Of a DNA stretch of 6,621 nucleotides, positions 1-6,621 are shown piece by piece (position 1 is the stretch's first letter; every line of letters begins with the position of its first letter). The position numbers and the translations under genes are program-made. Below the pieces are notes generated by a model. The model ran no database searches. It was not told where the DNA came from and worked only from the letters and a program-made list of their open reading frames with translations. Source of the stretch: Candidatus Delongbacteria bacterium (GTDB lineage: Bacteria > UBA4055). The stretch spans positions 1 through 6,621 of the forward strand of contig DMTS01000113.1 of assembly GCA_003477045.1 (NCBI GenBank), written 5' to 3'.

Positions 1-1815
1 GATTTTGTAATCATAAGTTGTTTGAGGCGTCAGACCTGTGTGATTGTAAGAAGTTAAGTTACCGTAATAAATAACTGTTCCGCCACCGGGTAAAGTATTT
101 CCTGCGGAATAAACAGTCTGGTCAACAGGGTCGCCAATCGTTCCGCCGTCCAAAGCCCATGCAACAAGAACATTGTCATTGAACTCGTTGAGCGACCATG
201 AAAGATTGTTTTGTGTCGTAGATGTTCCGGCAGCCGCAAAATTATCTGCCGTAGGTACTCCGCCGAGATATTCCTGAGTTAAAACAAGTGCCGCAGACGC
301 ATCTAGCGCACCGGTCCCCAGTTTTCCTATATAAAGGGTATTTGTTTCGTAAGGTGCAGCATAAATGTTCCATACTGAAGTTGAGAGAATATATTTCATG
401 TCAGCAGCCGTGAGAACACCCTCAGAGTTTGCAACTATCATTGCGGCAGCTCCTGAAACATGCGGGCAAGCCATCGAAGTTCCGCTCATTACCATATAGC
501 CGCCTGTACCGTTACAGCTGTAAACATTTGTTCCGGGCGCAATTATTTCAACCCATGTACCATAATTTGAGAATGAAGATTTTTTTCCTTTGTTGTCGTG
601 AGATGCGACAGCCATAACGCCGTCGTAGTAAGCGGGATACCAATCGTCATCAGTACCATCATTACCTGCTGAAAACATAACTATTCCGCCTTCAAGACCG
701 CCATCCTGGCCTCCATTGGCGCTGAAATAGTCGATCGCATCAAGCACAGTCTGTTCAAAAACGCCTGCTGATGTATATCCCCAGCTGTTCTGACCGATAG
801 AAGCGCCTTGGTCTGCAGCCCATATAAACGCAAGGTCAAAACCGCCAGAAGTGTCATCAAAAACCTGACAGGACATTACTTTTGAACCTGTTCCGGCCAT
901 TCCGTCTCCGCCAGCTAGACCGGCGATACCGATGCCGTTATTTGAAACACCTGAAATGTTACCGGATGTATGTGATCCGTGATCTCCGGGATTAATTGTA
1001 GCAGTATTGTCTGTAAAGTTCCATCCTCTGCCAGACCACATATTGCCGGCGATATCAGGGTGGTCATAATCTATACCCTGGTCAATTACGGCAGTAACAA
1101 ATAAAGGATTACCTTTTTCAATGTCCCAAGCTTCAACAGCTCTCACATCAACACCGGCAACACCTACAACTCCGCCAATTGTCTGAGCGGTATTGTTGTA
1201 ATGCCACTGTAAAGTAGCATAATTTGGATCGTTCGGAGCCCATTTAGAACCGTCAGCAGTAGTGCCGCCGATAATTTCCTGTGTTACATCTTTGACATCA
1301 ACAGGAGCATGAAGTTTCTTCTTGTAAACCGGTTCTGCATACTCAACACCTTCTTGAGAAGCGTATTGTTTTACTGCTGCGATCACATCCTGATTTGTGT
1401 CAAAAGTGATCTCATAAACACGGTCAAAACCCCATGCTGAGTGTCTGTCGGTAAATTTAGCGACAGAATGAATAGTTCCTGCAGGAATCTCGTAAAGAGA
1501 ATAGAACTTGCGGTCGAACTGCTGCGCCTGAACGGATTTGTTAACATTATCAATTGAGGCTATTCCAACCTCTGCAAATCCTTTCGTCGAAGACTTTATA
1601 AATCTTTCTTCAGAGTTTAAGCTGAAACCTTCTTTCAGCTTGATCGTAAGCTTTCCCGGTTCATAGGAATCAGCCGGTACTTTCGAAAGATCTATAAAAG
1701 CTCTTTCGCCTTTTACTACTTTGTAACCGTTAACAACTGTTGTCTCGTAATTCATTGAATACGAAACACCCAAAAGAAACATCGTGATCACGATGATCCA
1801 TTTCATTTTCCTCAT
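1..1815 (-). CDS. Secreted subtilisin-like serine protease (S8 family) with fibronectin-III-like domain, C-terminus missing
   Basis: Endopeptidase of the subtilase family, exported from the cytoplasm. The 605 codons in the window are open to the left edge, so the C-terminus and stop are outside. Residues 1-20 look like a signal peptide: a basic start (MRKMK), a hydrophobic core (WIIVITMFLLGV) and a likely cut near SYS. Residues ~22-165 form a prodomain, ending in a segment (VEYAEPVY) typical of subtilase propeptides. The catalytic domain spans ~185-510. Its triad is Asp245 (VIDQGID), His279 (DHGSHTSG) and Ser447 (SGTSMACPHVSG), with oxyanion Asn385 (SAGNDG). From ~515 a fibronectin-III-like domain begins (NNLSW, LVAWALDG, PGGGTVIYYG, HTGLTPQTTYDYK), as in many FCB-group surface proteins. 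A type IX sorting tail may lie beyond the edge, but this is inference. The start at 1815 is chosen because GAGGAGG lies 5 bases upstream; an in-frame ATG at 1806 is worse placed. All catalytic residues are intact. Confidence 0.95.
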   Translation of the reverse strand, partial: MRKMKWIIVITMFLLGVSYSMNYETTVVNGYKVVKGERAFIDLSKVPADSYEPGKLTIKLKEGFSLNSEERFIKSSTKGFAEVGIASIDNVNKSVQAQQFDRKFYSLYEIPAGTIHSVAKFTDRHSAWGFDRVYEITFDTNQDVIAAVKQYASQEGVEYAEPVYKKKLHAPVDVKDVTQEIIGGTTADGSKWAPNDPNYATLQWHYNNTAQTIGGVVGVAGVDVRAVEAWDIEKGNPLFVTAVIDQGIDYDHPDIAGNMWSGRGWNFTDNTATINPGDHGSHTSGNISGVSNNGIGIAGLAGGDGMAGTGSKVMSCQVFDDTSGGFDLAFIWAADQGASIGQNSWGYTSAGVFEQTVLDAIDYFSANGGQDGGLEGGIVMFSAGNDGTDDDWYPAYYDGVMAVASHDNKGKKSSFSNYGTWVEIIAPGTNVYSCNGTGGYMVMSGTSMACPHVSGAAAMIVANSEGVLTAADMKYILSTSVWNIYAAPYETNTLYIGKLGTGALDASAALVLTQEYLGGVPTADNFAAAGTSTTQNNLSWSLNEFNDNVLVAWALDGGTIGDPVDQTVYSAGNTLPGGGTVIYYGNLTSYNHTGLTPQTTYDYKI

Positions 1816-1820
1816 ACTCT

Positions 1821-1827
1821 CCTCCTC
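1821..1827 (-). promoter_or_regulatory. Strong Shine-Dalgarno of the S8 protease
   Basis: Reading the minus strand, GAGGAGG is followed by AGAGT and then ATG. This near-perfect anti-16S complement 5 bases before the codon at 1815 decides the start over the in-frame ATG at 1806, which would have 14 bases of spacing. Confidence 0.8.
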
Positions 1828-1875
1828 ATTTTTCACTTTTTTTCTATGTTAATTTGACTTTTTGCGTTTTCAGTT

Positions 1876-1903
1876 TTGACATTTTACAGGAGATAAATAT
1901 AAC
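1876..1903 (+). promoter_or_regulatory. Candidate sigma70-type promoter for the dehydrogenase
   Basis: A perfect TTGACA (1876-1881) is followed by a 16-base spacer and TATAAC (1898-1903), 5/6 to TATAAT. Transcription would begin near 1910 and leave an AT-rich leader of about 120 bases before the gene at 2034. I see no recognisable riboswitch or strong hairpin in that leader. A closer but weaker alternative is TTGAAT (1976-1981) with TTAAAT (1998-2003). This site overlaps the opposing candidate promoter almost completely. Confidence 0.4.
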
Positions 1904-1908
1904 GTAAA
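1881..1908 (-). promoter_or_regulatory. Candidate sigma70-type promoter for the S8 protease
   Basis: On the minus strand, TTTACG (1908-1903), a 16-base spacer and TAAAAT (1886-1881) resemble -35 and -10 boxes, with 4/6 and 5/6 matches to the E. coli consensus. Transcription would start near 1875, giving a leader of about 60 bases. The region is AT-rich, so chance matches are easy, and some FCB lineages use a different consensus. Confidence 0.3.
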
Positions 1909-2033
1909 AAACAAAAATGTAAATGATTAATGTTAGTTTTTTTATTTGTTTGGTGCAAAGCAGAAAAGAAAAATGTTGAATTTAAAGAGCAAAAATATTA
2001 AATTAAAAAAAAATCACAACGGAGATAAATTTT

Positions 2034-2804
2034 ATGAAAGAAGTCGAAGGTAAGATCATTTTAATTACCGGATCGAACAGCGGAATCGGAAAAGCATGTG
2101 CGGAAAAATTTGCGGAAAATGGAGCAAAGCTGATCCTTTGTTCAAGAAATATCGATAAGCTTATCACGGTCGCTGAAGGAATTAATAAGAAATACGATAC
2201 TGAGATACTGACTTATCAGCTTGATGTCAGGGATAAAGTTAAGGTTCAGACAGTAATTGACGAACTGCCGAAGAAGTGGCAGAAGATAGATGTTCTGATC
2301 AATAATGCCGGCGGTGCTTTAGGACTTGAAAAATTTCAGGAAGGGAACACTGACGATTGGGACGAAATGATCGACTCAAATGTAAAAGGACTTTTGTATT
2401 TGTCAAGGAATGTAGTGCCATTGATGATCAAAAACAAAAAAGGTCATGTTATAAACATCGGCTCAATTGCGGGAGTTGCGGCATACCCCAACGGAGCGGT
2501 TTACTGCGGAGTGAAGGCTGCAGTAAAACTTATCAGCGACGGGCTCAGAATGGATACGGTGGATACTCCGATCAGGGTGACAAATATTCAGCCCGGTATG
2601 GTCGAAACAGATTTCAGTTTAGTAAGATTTCATGGCGATAAAGAAAGGGCTAAGAAGGTTTATCAGAATATTAAAGCATTAACACCGGAAGATATCGCCG
2701 ACATCGTTTTTTATTCCGCAAGCTTACCGGCGCATGTGCAGATCTGCGAGGTGACCGTCACTCCAACGGCTCAGGCATCAGCTACGGTAGTGCATAGAAA
2801 TTAA
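2034..2804 (+). CDS. YdfG-like NADP-dependent short-chain dehydrogenase/reductase
   Basis: Cytoplasmic oxidoreductase of the classical SDR family, 256 residues, a normal length. The Rossmann glycine motif is TGSNSGIG (12-19). Arg38 after the second strand favours NADP(H), Asp64 (QLDV) contacts adenine, and NNAG lies at 90-93. The catalytic tetrad is Asn116, Ser144 (INIGSIAG), Tyr157 and Lys161 (YCGVK). The tail (PGMVETDFS, VRFHGD, LTPEDIAD, PTAQASATVVHR) closely resembles E. coli YdfG, which oxidises L-serine, L-allo-threonine and other 3-hydroxy acids and reduces malonic semialdehyde. Substrate assignment here is by family only. The ATG at 2034 has GGAG at 2021-2024, 9 bases upstream. The gene stands alone, divergent from the protease and convergent with the membrane-protein gene, so context gives no pathway. 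Family is certain; exact substrate is not. Confidence 0.95.
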   Translation: MKEVEGKIILITGSNSGIGKACAEKFAENGAKLILCSRNIDKLITVAEGINKKYDTEILTYQLDVRDKVKVQTVIDELPKKWQKIDVLINNAGGALGLEKFQEGNTDDWDEMIDSNVKGLLYLSRNVVPLMIKNKKGHVINIGSIAGVAAYPNGAVYCGVKAAVKLISDGLRMDTVDTPIRVTNIQPGMVETDFSLVRFHGDKERAKKVYQNIKALTPEDIADIVFYSASLPAHVQICEVTVTPTAQASATVVHRN

Positions 2805-2820
2805 AGATTACAGCTTTATA

Positions 2821-3180
2821 TCATAATTCTTTCTTGTCTTCGTTTTTCCATTCTCTTTCACGGTCTTTCTCAGGGATCAGATCAGATCTGTTTATAAGCA
2901 GAAGTGCGCCGAGAGAAACGATCAGAAGCGGGAAAAGGACATCGTCAATGATTATATTCATGTCGATCAGGAAGGAAAGAACAGCCCAAATGATGAAGAA
3001 CATACCTGAAACAAAAGAACCTCTTCTAAAGCCTCCGGAAGCAAGAATTGAAGACCCGATGAAAAGAAGGATGATAGTCCATATATAATCCACTCTGAAT
3101 ATGTCAAGAGTGGAAAACAGCCATGCGAGCCCGACAAGGATCAATATTCCCGGAAAAATAAATTTTCTAACATTTCTCAC
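2821..3180 (-). CDS. Small four-helix membrane protein, LiaI/LiaF-TM-like (DUF5668-type)
   Basis: A 119-residue predicted inner-membrane protein. It shows four hydrophobic segments at about 6-25, 33-49, 56-73 and 82-97, then a strongly charged tail (about 98-119) rich in Lys, Glu, Asp and Arg. The opening pattern (FPGILILVGLAWL, then an Asp-containing turn and WTIILLFIGSSIL) resembles the transmembrane region shared by LiaI/LiaF-type proteins, a family often tied to envelope-stress control in Firmicutes. That likeness is from memory of the family pattern and gives no proven function. The start is GTG; AGGAGGG lies 4 bases upstream, and the next in-frame Met is residue 60, well inside the protein. 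It follows thiI after 24 bases and is probably the last gene of the lnt-thiI unit. It converges on the dehydrogenase gene. Confidence 0.85.
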   Translation of the reverse strand: MRNVRKFIFPGILILVGLAWLFSTLDIFRVDYIWTIILLFIGSSILASGGFRRGSFVSGMFFIIWAVLSFLIDMNIIIDDVLFPLLIVSLGALLLINRSDLIPEKDREREWKNEDKKEL

Positions 3181-3184
3181 AATT

Positions 3185-3191
3185 CCCTCCT
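3185..3191 (-). promoter_or_regulatory. Shine-Dalgarno supporting a GTG start
   Basis: On the minus strand AGGAGGG is followed by AATT and GTG at 3180-3178. The strong match and short spacing are what justify a GTG start for the small membrane protein, since no ATG exists nearby in frame. Confidence 0.75.
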
Positions 3192-3204
3192 TTTTACAAG
3201 TGTA

Positions 3205-4380
3205 TTATAAATCAATTATCTCTACAGTTTCAACAGCTTTTTTAACTATTTTCTGATAATCCAGTTTGGACTCTTCCTTTTCCAGATTATAGACCTTTGA
3301 TCTTGTGTTGGGGTTCGGCGGAAGAAAAAGAGTGCAGCAGTCATCATAAGGCAGAATTGAAATATCAAATGTACCTATTTTGCGGGCAATTTCGATCGTT
3401 TCTTCTTTGTCGTAGGTCAGAAGAGGTCTTAAAACCGGCAGTTCGGCAACGGAATTTATGCAGTGCAGATTCTCCAGAGTCTGACTGGATACCTGACCCA
3501 GGTTTTCTCCCGTTATAAGGGCTTTGAATTCATATTTTCTCGCGATCTCGTTAGCTATTCGCATCATCATTCGCCGTCCGAGAACTAAGAAATACTGTTC
3601 GTCGGTGTGTTTTTTGAACATGAGCTGCGTCTCTGTGAAATTAACCGTGAATATTCTGATATGGCTCTGATAACCGAGCAGTTTTTTAGCCAGCTCGAAT
3701 ACCTTATCTTTTGCTTTCTGGGATGTGTGCGGCGGGGAATGAAAATATATGCAGTTCAGATAACAGCCTCTTTTCTGAGCAAGATAACCGGCTACCGGAG
3801 AGTCAATACCTCCTGACAGAAGAAGCCCTACTTTGCCGGAAGAACCGACAGGCAATCCTCTGAGGCAGTTATATTTTTTTGAATAAACGATAGTGAAATC
3901 CTGAAGTATTTCTACAAAGATCGTCATGTCAGGATTTTTAAGTTTCACTTTCAGATGAGGGAACTTATCAAGTATGTCGCCGCCGAGCTCGCCTGCATAT
4001 TCAATAGATGTCATTTCCACATTCTTGAAAGGCCTGTTAACATCAACTTTGAAAGTGACGGGATTCTCGGTATTAATTACTATTTCAGCCTGCTTTATAC
4101 ACTCTTCCGATATTTTCTTATAGTCTGTATCTATCACATTTCCCGGGCTCACGCTTGTGATTCCGAAGATCCTTGTACTTAATTTATGAGTAATAATATC
4201 TTTCTCGGCTTCATTTTCGACTTCCGCCTCAAGCAGAAATCTACCGAACAGCTTAATTTTTTTTATTTTGTGCTCTCTTAAAATCGCAAGGCAGTTTTTT
4301 ATTACCATATCCTCAAAGAATTTTTTATTCTTTTTTTTCAGCATCAGCTCGCCGTATTTTAAAAGATATATGATTTTCAT
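3205..4380 (-). CDS. thiI: tRNA uridine 4-sulfurtransferase ThiI
   Basis: Cytoplasmic enzyme that adenylates U8 of tRNA and transfers persulfide sulfur from a cysteine desulfurase to form 4-thiouridine; in some bacteria it also feeds thiamine thiazole synthesis. It has 391 residues. The N-terminal ferredoxin-like region and THUMP domain span ~1-165. The PP-loop ATP pyrophosphatase domain follows, with SGGIDSPVAGYL at 189-200. Family blocks GENLGQVSSQ (291-300) and RPLLTYDKEETIEIARKIGT (318-337) are present. The PYDDCC motif (344-349) carries the Cys equivalent to the catalytic Cys344 of E. coli, probably Cys348 or 349. The C-terminal rhodanese domain of E. coli ThiI (482 residues) is absent, as in Bacillus-type enzymes, so it is probably not the thiazole-route form. 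The ATG overlaps the lnt stop as ATGA, with AGGA just upstream, suggesting translational coupling. No desulfurase gene is nearby. Confidence 0.96.
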   Translation of the reverse strand: MKIIYLLKYGELMLKKKNKKFFEDMVIKNCLAILREHKIKKIKLFGRFLLEAEVENEAEKDIITHKLSTRIFGITSVSPGNVIDTDYKKISEECIKQAEIVINTENPVTFKVDVNRPFKNVEMTSIEYAGELGGDILDKFPHLKVKLKNPDMTIFVEILQDFTIVYSKKYNCLRGLPVGSSGKVGLLLSGGIDSPVAGYLAQKRGCYLNCIYFHSPPHTSQKAKDKVFELAKKLLGYQSHIRIFTVNFTETQLMFKKHTDEQYFLVLGRRMMMRIANEIARKYEFKALITGENLGQVSSQTLENLHCINSVAELPVLRPLLTYDKEETIEIARKIGTFDISILPYDDCCTLFLPPNPNTRSKVYNLEKEESKLDYQKIVKKAVETVEIIDL

Positions 4381-5930
4381 TTTTTTCCTGTTTTATCTTT
4401 AGCAAACATTATTAAAGCAAGTAGAAGAATCGCAGAGTTAAGCAGAATAGTTAACCGGGCGAACCAGTATCCGTATCTGGTGAAAAAAGTCAGTTTATTG
4501 TTCATCGGCACATCAACGACTTTATACAGGCTTCCCGCATGGTCAAAAAGTATTTTCTGTTCGCCTGAAGGTAAGAATACCGAGTTTTCAGCTTTATTTG
4601 CCAGCCTGATTATACTTCTTCTGTTCTCGATCGCCCTGAAAACTGTGAATCTGCTGTGCTGATATATCTGTTTTGAACATTCATACCATGCATCATTCGA
4701 TACATTTACGATGAATTCAGAACCGTTCCTTACCAGCATTGCATTATAATAAGGAAAAACGCCTTCGTAGCAGACATTTGAGCTGAATTTATGCCCGTTC
4801 GTCATTACGAAAGGTTTTGTATTTGTGCCTTTATCAAAATTCGCCTGACCCAGTGAGATCTCTTCAAGAAAAGTCAGGTATTGTGAGAGCGGGAATCTTT
4901 CTCCGAACGGAACTAGCTTCCTTTTGTCATATCTTGAAATATTATTGTTCTGATCAAAAAAGAACACACTGTTGTATTTGTTGAAAGTTTCAGTATTAGG
5001 AAAATAATCATATCCTAGAGAACCGATACAGAGATCGACTTTTTTATTTGCGCTGTATAGAATAAAATCCCGCATAAAAGAAGGATTATTTTCAAGGTAT
5101 TTAGGAAAATTGCTTTCTCCCCATATTATAAGGTCGGGGTTTTCGTTCAGGGATTGACCGCTTAAAGCGAACTGTGTATTTACGATATTATTAAAATTTT
5201 CTGATTTCCACTTTTCTTCAATCTCAAGAGAAGGGTGGATCATTGTAGCCTTTATAGAGGGCATTTTTTCAGTATCAGAGTTAAAATGATCCATTCTGAA
5301 ATGACCGAATAGCACAAGTCCGATCGTTATAAATATAGCACATTGAACGGTTACTGAAGCAGAAAAGTATTTCTTTTCAGAAAAATATTTTATACCAAGA
5401 TACAATATTACCGAGATGAAGATCATTAGCATAGAAACCGAGATAGCACCGGTGAATTCAGCTATCTGAATGAATTTTGTTTTGCCTGTAAATAAATGTG
5501 CGAGTAACGTCCACGGGAACGCGAATTCTTCCCACTGCATCAAATGTTCCATCCCGCCCCATAGAAGCGGAACAGTCCAGATCGCTTTGTCTCTGAAAAT
5601 TTTATGTGAGGCTTTGTAAAGCAGACCGAAAATCGAATAAAATGTCGCATTAACTACAAACATTCCAAAGCCGGATACTATCTTTATCCAGAGCGCATCC
5701 GCACCGGCATTTGAAAATATCCAGTACAAAGCAGTAACTGACATAGAAAACCCGAAAAGAAAACCGAATTTTGCCGATCTTTCAGGCATCAGATAAATAG
5801 AATGAATGAACGGCAGCAAAAGCAGTAAGACTGCGTATGTGCTTGCAAAAGGCGGAAAGCATAATCCGAGGATCAGCCCCGAGAGGATTACGGGTATTGT
5901 TAATGTCAGTTCGTTTTTGTCTGTTTTCAT
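4377..5930 (-). CDS. lnt: Apolipoprotein N-acyltransferase Lnt
   Basis: Inner-membrane enzyme that adds the third acyl chain to the N-terminal Cys of lipoproteins, taking it from a phospholipid. It has 517 residues, normal for the family. The N-terminal half holds about six hydrophobic helices (roughly 12-47, 54-72, 82-105, 117-130, 157-180, 192-210). The carbon-nitrogen hydrolase domain spans ~225-475, and a last helix lies at ~491-510. The catalytic triad is Glu272 (IIWGESNFP), Lys336 (RYDKRKLVPFGE) and Cys387 (NVCYEGVFP), with the supporting Glu344 and Glu389 present. Two conserved loops deviate: NDAWYE replaces the common NDAWFG/NDGWWG, and RLANKAENS replaces the usual RAxNxGxS pattern. 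The gene overlaps thiI by 4 bases. No strong Shine-Dalgarno precedes the ATG at 5930 (minus strand AACGGCTGAAA), so initiation may be weak. An 88-base gap separates it from the upstream KamA-family gene. Confidence 0.96.
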   Translation of the reverse strand: MKTDKNELTLTIPVILSGLILGLCFPPFASTYAVLLLLLPFIHSIYLMPERSAKFGFLFGFSMSVTALYWIFSNAGADALWIKIVSGFGMFVVNATFYSIFGLLYKASHKIFRDKAIWTVPLLWGGMEHLMQWEEFAFPWTLLAHLFTGKTKFIQIAEFTGAISVSMLMIFISVILYLGIKYFSEKKYFSASVTVQCAIFITIGLVLFGHFRMDHFNSDTEKMPSIKATMIHPSLEIEEKWKSENFNNIVNTQFALSGQSLNENPDLIIWGESNFPKYLENNPSFMRDFILYSANKKVDLCIGSLGYDYFPNTETFNKYNSVFFFDQNNNISRYDKRKLVPFGERFPLSQYLTFLEEISLGQANFDKGTNTKPFVMTNGHKFSSNVCYEGVFPYYNAMLVRNGSEFIVNVSNDAWYECSKQIYQHSRFTVFRAIENRRSIIRLANKAENSVFLPSGEQKILFDHAGSLYKVVDVPMNNKLTFFTRYGYWFARLTILLNSAILLLALIMFAKDKTGKK

Positions 5931-5972
5931 TTTCAGCCGTTATTTAAAACTTGACCGTAAATTTAAGAAAAC

Positions 5973-5988
5973 TTTTAAGGAATTAAAA
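5973..5988. repeat. Short AT-only inverted repeat between the KamA-family gene and lnt
   Basis: TTTTAA, the 4-base spacer GGAA and TTAAAA form a perfect 6-bp palindrome in the 88-base gap (5931-6018). On the minus strand it lies about 30 bases after the KamA-family stop and is followed by a U-rich stretch. It could act as a weak terminator or a protein site. The all-A/T stem makes chance likely. I see no convincing lnt promoter in this gap. Confidence 0.2.
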
Positions 5989-6018
5989 CAGGTATATTGA
6001 AAAGATGACTAATTGTTT

Positions 6019-6621
6019 TCAATTCGCTGAATTACTGAATTTTGATTTTTTAAATTGTGTTTCCAGTTCATCGGATATCTTTGCGGGATTGGTTAAAGGT
6101 TTGCCTTTATCATATATTTCGTACTCAAGAAGCTGAGATTTTTTAAATCGTTCAAAAACGGGAAGTTTTGTCCTGTTTGTTGTTTCAACATACTCTCCGT
6201 TTTCATCAACAATAATAATTTTTGGCAGGAAAACACCTTTTCGGCCAATAAAATCATTCATAATCTTAACAGCTTTTTCATATTCTTTTCTTTTAGCTCT
6301 GCCAAGGGCTTCGTATCTGTATAATGTTTTTCCGTCCCATGTAACAACCGTCGCATAGCTTTCAGAAATTTTATCGTCAATTTCATCTTCATCATTCATC
6401 GTATAGTGTCCTGAAGGCATAAGTAAAACTTTTCCTCCTCCGCCCTCTATATTGGCCGCATATCTCGGAATCGTAATCCCGGAGATCCAGCCCTGCAAAT
6501 GTTTCATATAAATTTTCCCGATCTGAATGGGTGTGATAAAATGGACTATACCTTTTTCCTTGTGGCACTGAAGAAGATAGTAAGGATGAACTCCTATCCA
6601 GAACATCCTTCTAAACGTTTC
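6019..6621 (-). CDS. KamA-family radical SAM/PLP aminomutase, C-terminal part (5' end outside window)
   Basis: Only the last 200 codons are in the window; the frame is open to the right edge. The ATG at 6606 is internal: family-like sequence (ETFRR) continues upstream and no proper ribosome site precedes it. Numbering from that Met, the segments HPYYLLQCHK (7-16), HFITPIQIG (22-30), LQGWISGITIPRY (37-49) and EGGGGKVLL (54-62) match the C-terminal core of lysine 2,3-aminomutases. Lys59 is the equivalent of the lysine that holds PLP. The radical SAM CxxxCxxC site would lie off the window. The two Asp residues that bind the substrate side chain in Clostridium lysine 2,3-aminomutase (Asp293 and Asp330 from memory) align here with His15 and Asn52, so a lysine substrate is doubtful. 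About 136 residues follow the PLP lysine, longer than in the Clostridium enzyme, and the CxCxxC zinc motif is missing. Family is fairly sure; substrate is unknown. Confidence 0.85.
   Translation of the reverse strand, partial: ETFRRMFWIGVHPYYLLQCHKEKGIVHFITPIQIGKIYMKHLQGWISGITIPRYAANIEGGGGKVLLMPSGHYTMNDEDEIDDKISESYATVVTWDGKTLYRYEALGRAKRKEYEKAVKIMNDFIGRKGVFLPKIIIVDENGEYVETTNRTKLPVFERFKKSQLLEYEIYDKGKPLTNPAKISDELETQFKKSKFSNSAN

Noticed and set aside
1813..1829. Five-codon ORF (MRRRV, then TGA) on the minus strand whose stop overlaps the protease start as ATGA
   Set aside because: The tiny ORF is made of the Shine-Dalgarno sequence itself and has no ribosome site of its own, so it is almost certainly a by-product of the GA-rich motif.
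1907..1951. Loose inverted repeat AAACAAA ... TTTGTTT in the leader of the dehydrogenase gene
   Set aside because: It is low-complexity A/T sequence with mismatches beyond 7 bp and a loop of about 30 bases; expected by chance here.
2357..2641. 94-codon ORF inside the dehydrogenase gene in another frame
   Set aside because: It lies wholly within a clearly conserved SDR gene and its product shows no domain-like pattern; a shadow frame.
2802..2818. Hairpin TAAAG-7 bases-CTTTA between the convergent dehydrogenase and membrane-protein genes, a possible two-way terminator
   Set aside because: The stem is only 5 bp and nearly all A/T, with a 7-base loop and no clear U tract; too weak to call.
4328..4340. 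Run of eight T (A on the coding strand) near the thiI start as a possible programmed slippage site
   Set aside because: It encodes the normal Lys-rich segment KKKNKK and the frame continues intact; simple AT bias explains it.
6592..6606. ATG at 6606 as the true start of a 195-residue protein
   Set aside because: AGAAGG touches the ATG with no spacing, the frame is open upstream to the edge, and the family core extends before this Met, so it is an internal methionine.

Overview
This is an AT-rich bacterial chromosomal window, probably from a Gram-negative member of the FCB superphylum (Bacteroidota, Cloacimonadota, Delongbacteria or relatives). The evidence is an apolipoprotein N-acyltransferase, which implies a diderm-type lipoprotein pathway, and a secreted subtilisin-like protease that runs into a fibronectin-III-like domain of the style common in FCB surface proteins. 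The lineage call is inference. No rRNA, tRNA, mobile element, CRISPR array or phage gene was found.

Layout. 1-1815 (minus) is a secreted S8 protease whose C-terminus lies beyond the left edge. 1816-2033 is a 218-base AT-rich divergent intergenic region with two overlapping candidate promoters facing opposite ways. 2034-2804 (plus) is a complete YdfG-like short-chain dehydrogenase. It converges, with a 16-base gap, on a run of four minus-strand genes. In transcription order (right to left) these are the C-terminal part of a KamA-family radical SAM/PLP aminomutase (6019-6621, cut by the right edge), lnt (4377-5930), thiI (3205-4380) and a small four-helix membrane protein (2821-3180, GTG start).

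How the genes relate. lnt and thiI overlap by 4 bases (ATGA) and the small membrane gene follows thiI after 24 bases, so these three look like one operon, although they join lipoprotein maturation, tRNA thiolation and an unknown membrane role. The KamA-family gene is separated from lnt by 88 bases and may or may not share a transcript. The protease and the dehydrogenase are probably independent units fired from a shared divergent promoter region.

Most of the window is ordinary housekeeping and accessory content. The best candidate for new biology is the KamA-family protein. It keeps the PLP-lysine motif, but the two Asp positions that define lysine recognition in lysine 2,3-aminomutase appear as His and Asn. 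No clearly new multi-gene system is visible.
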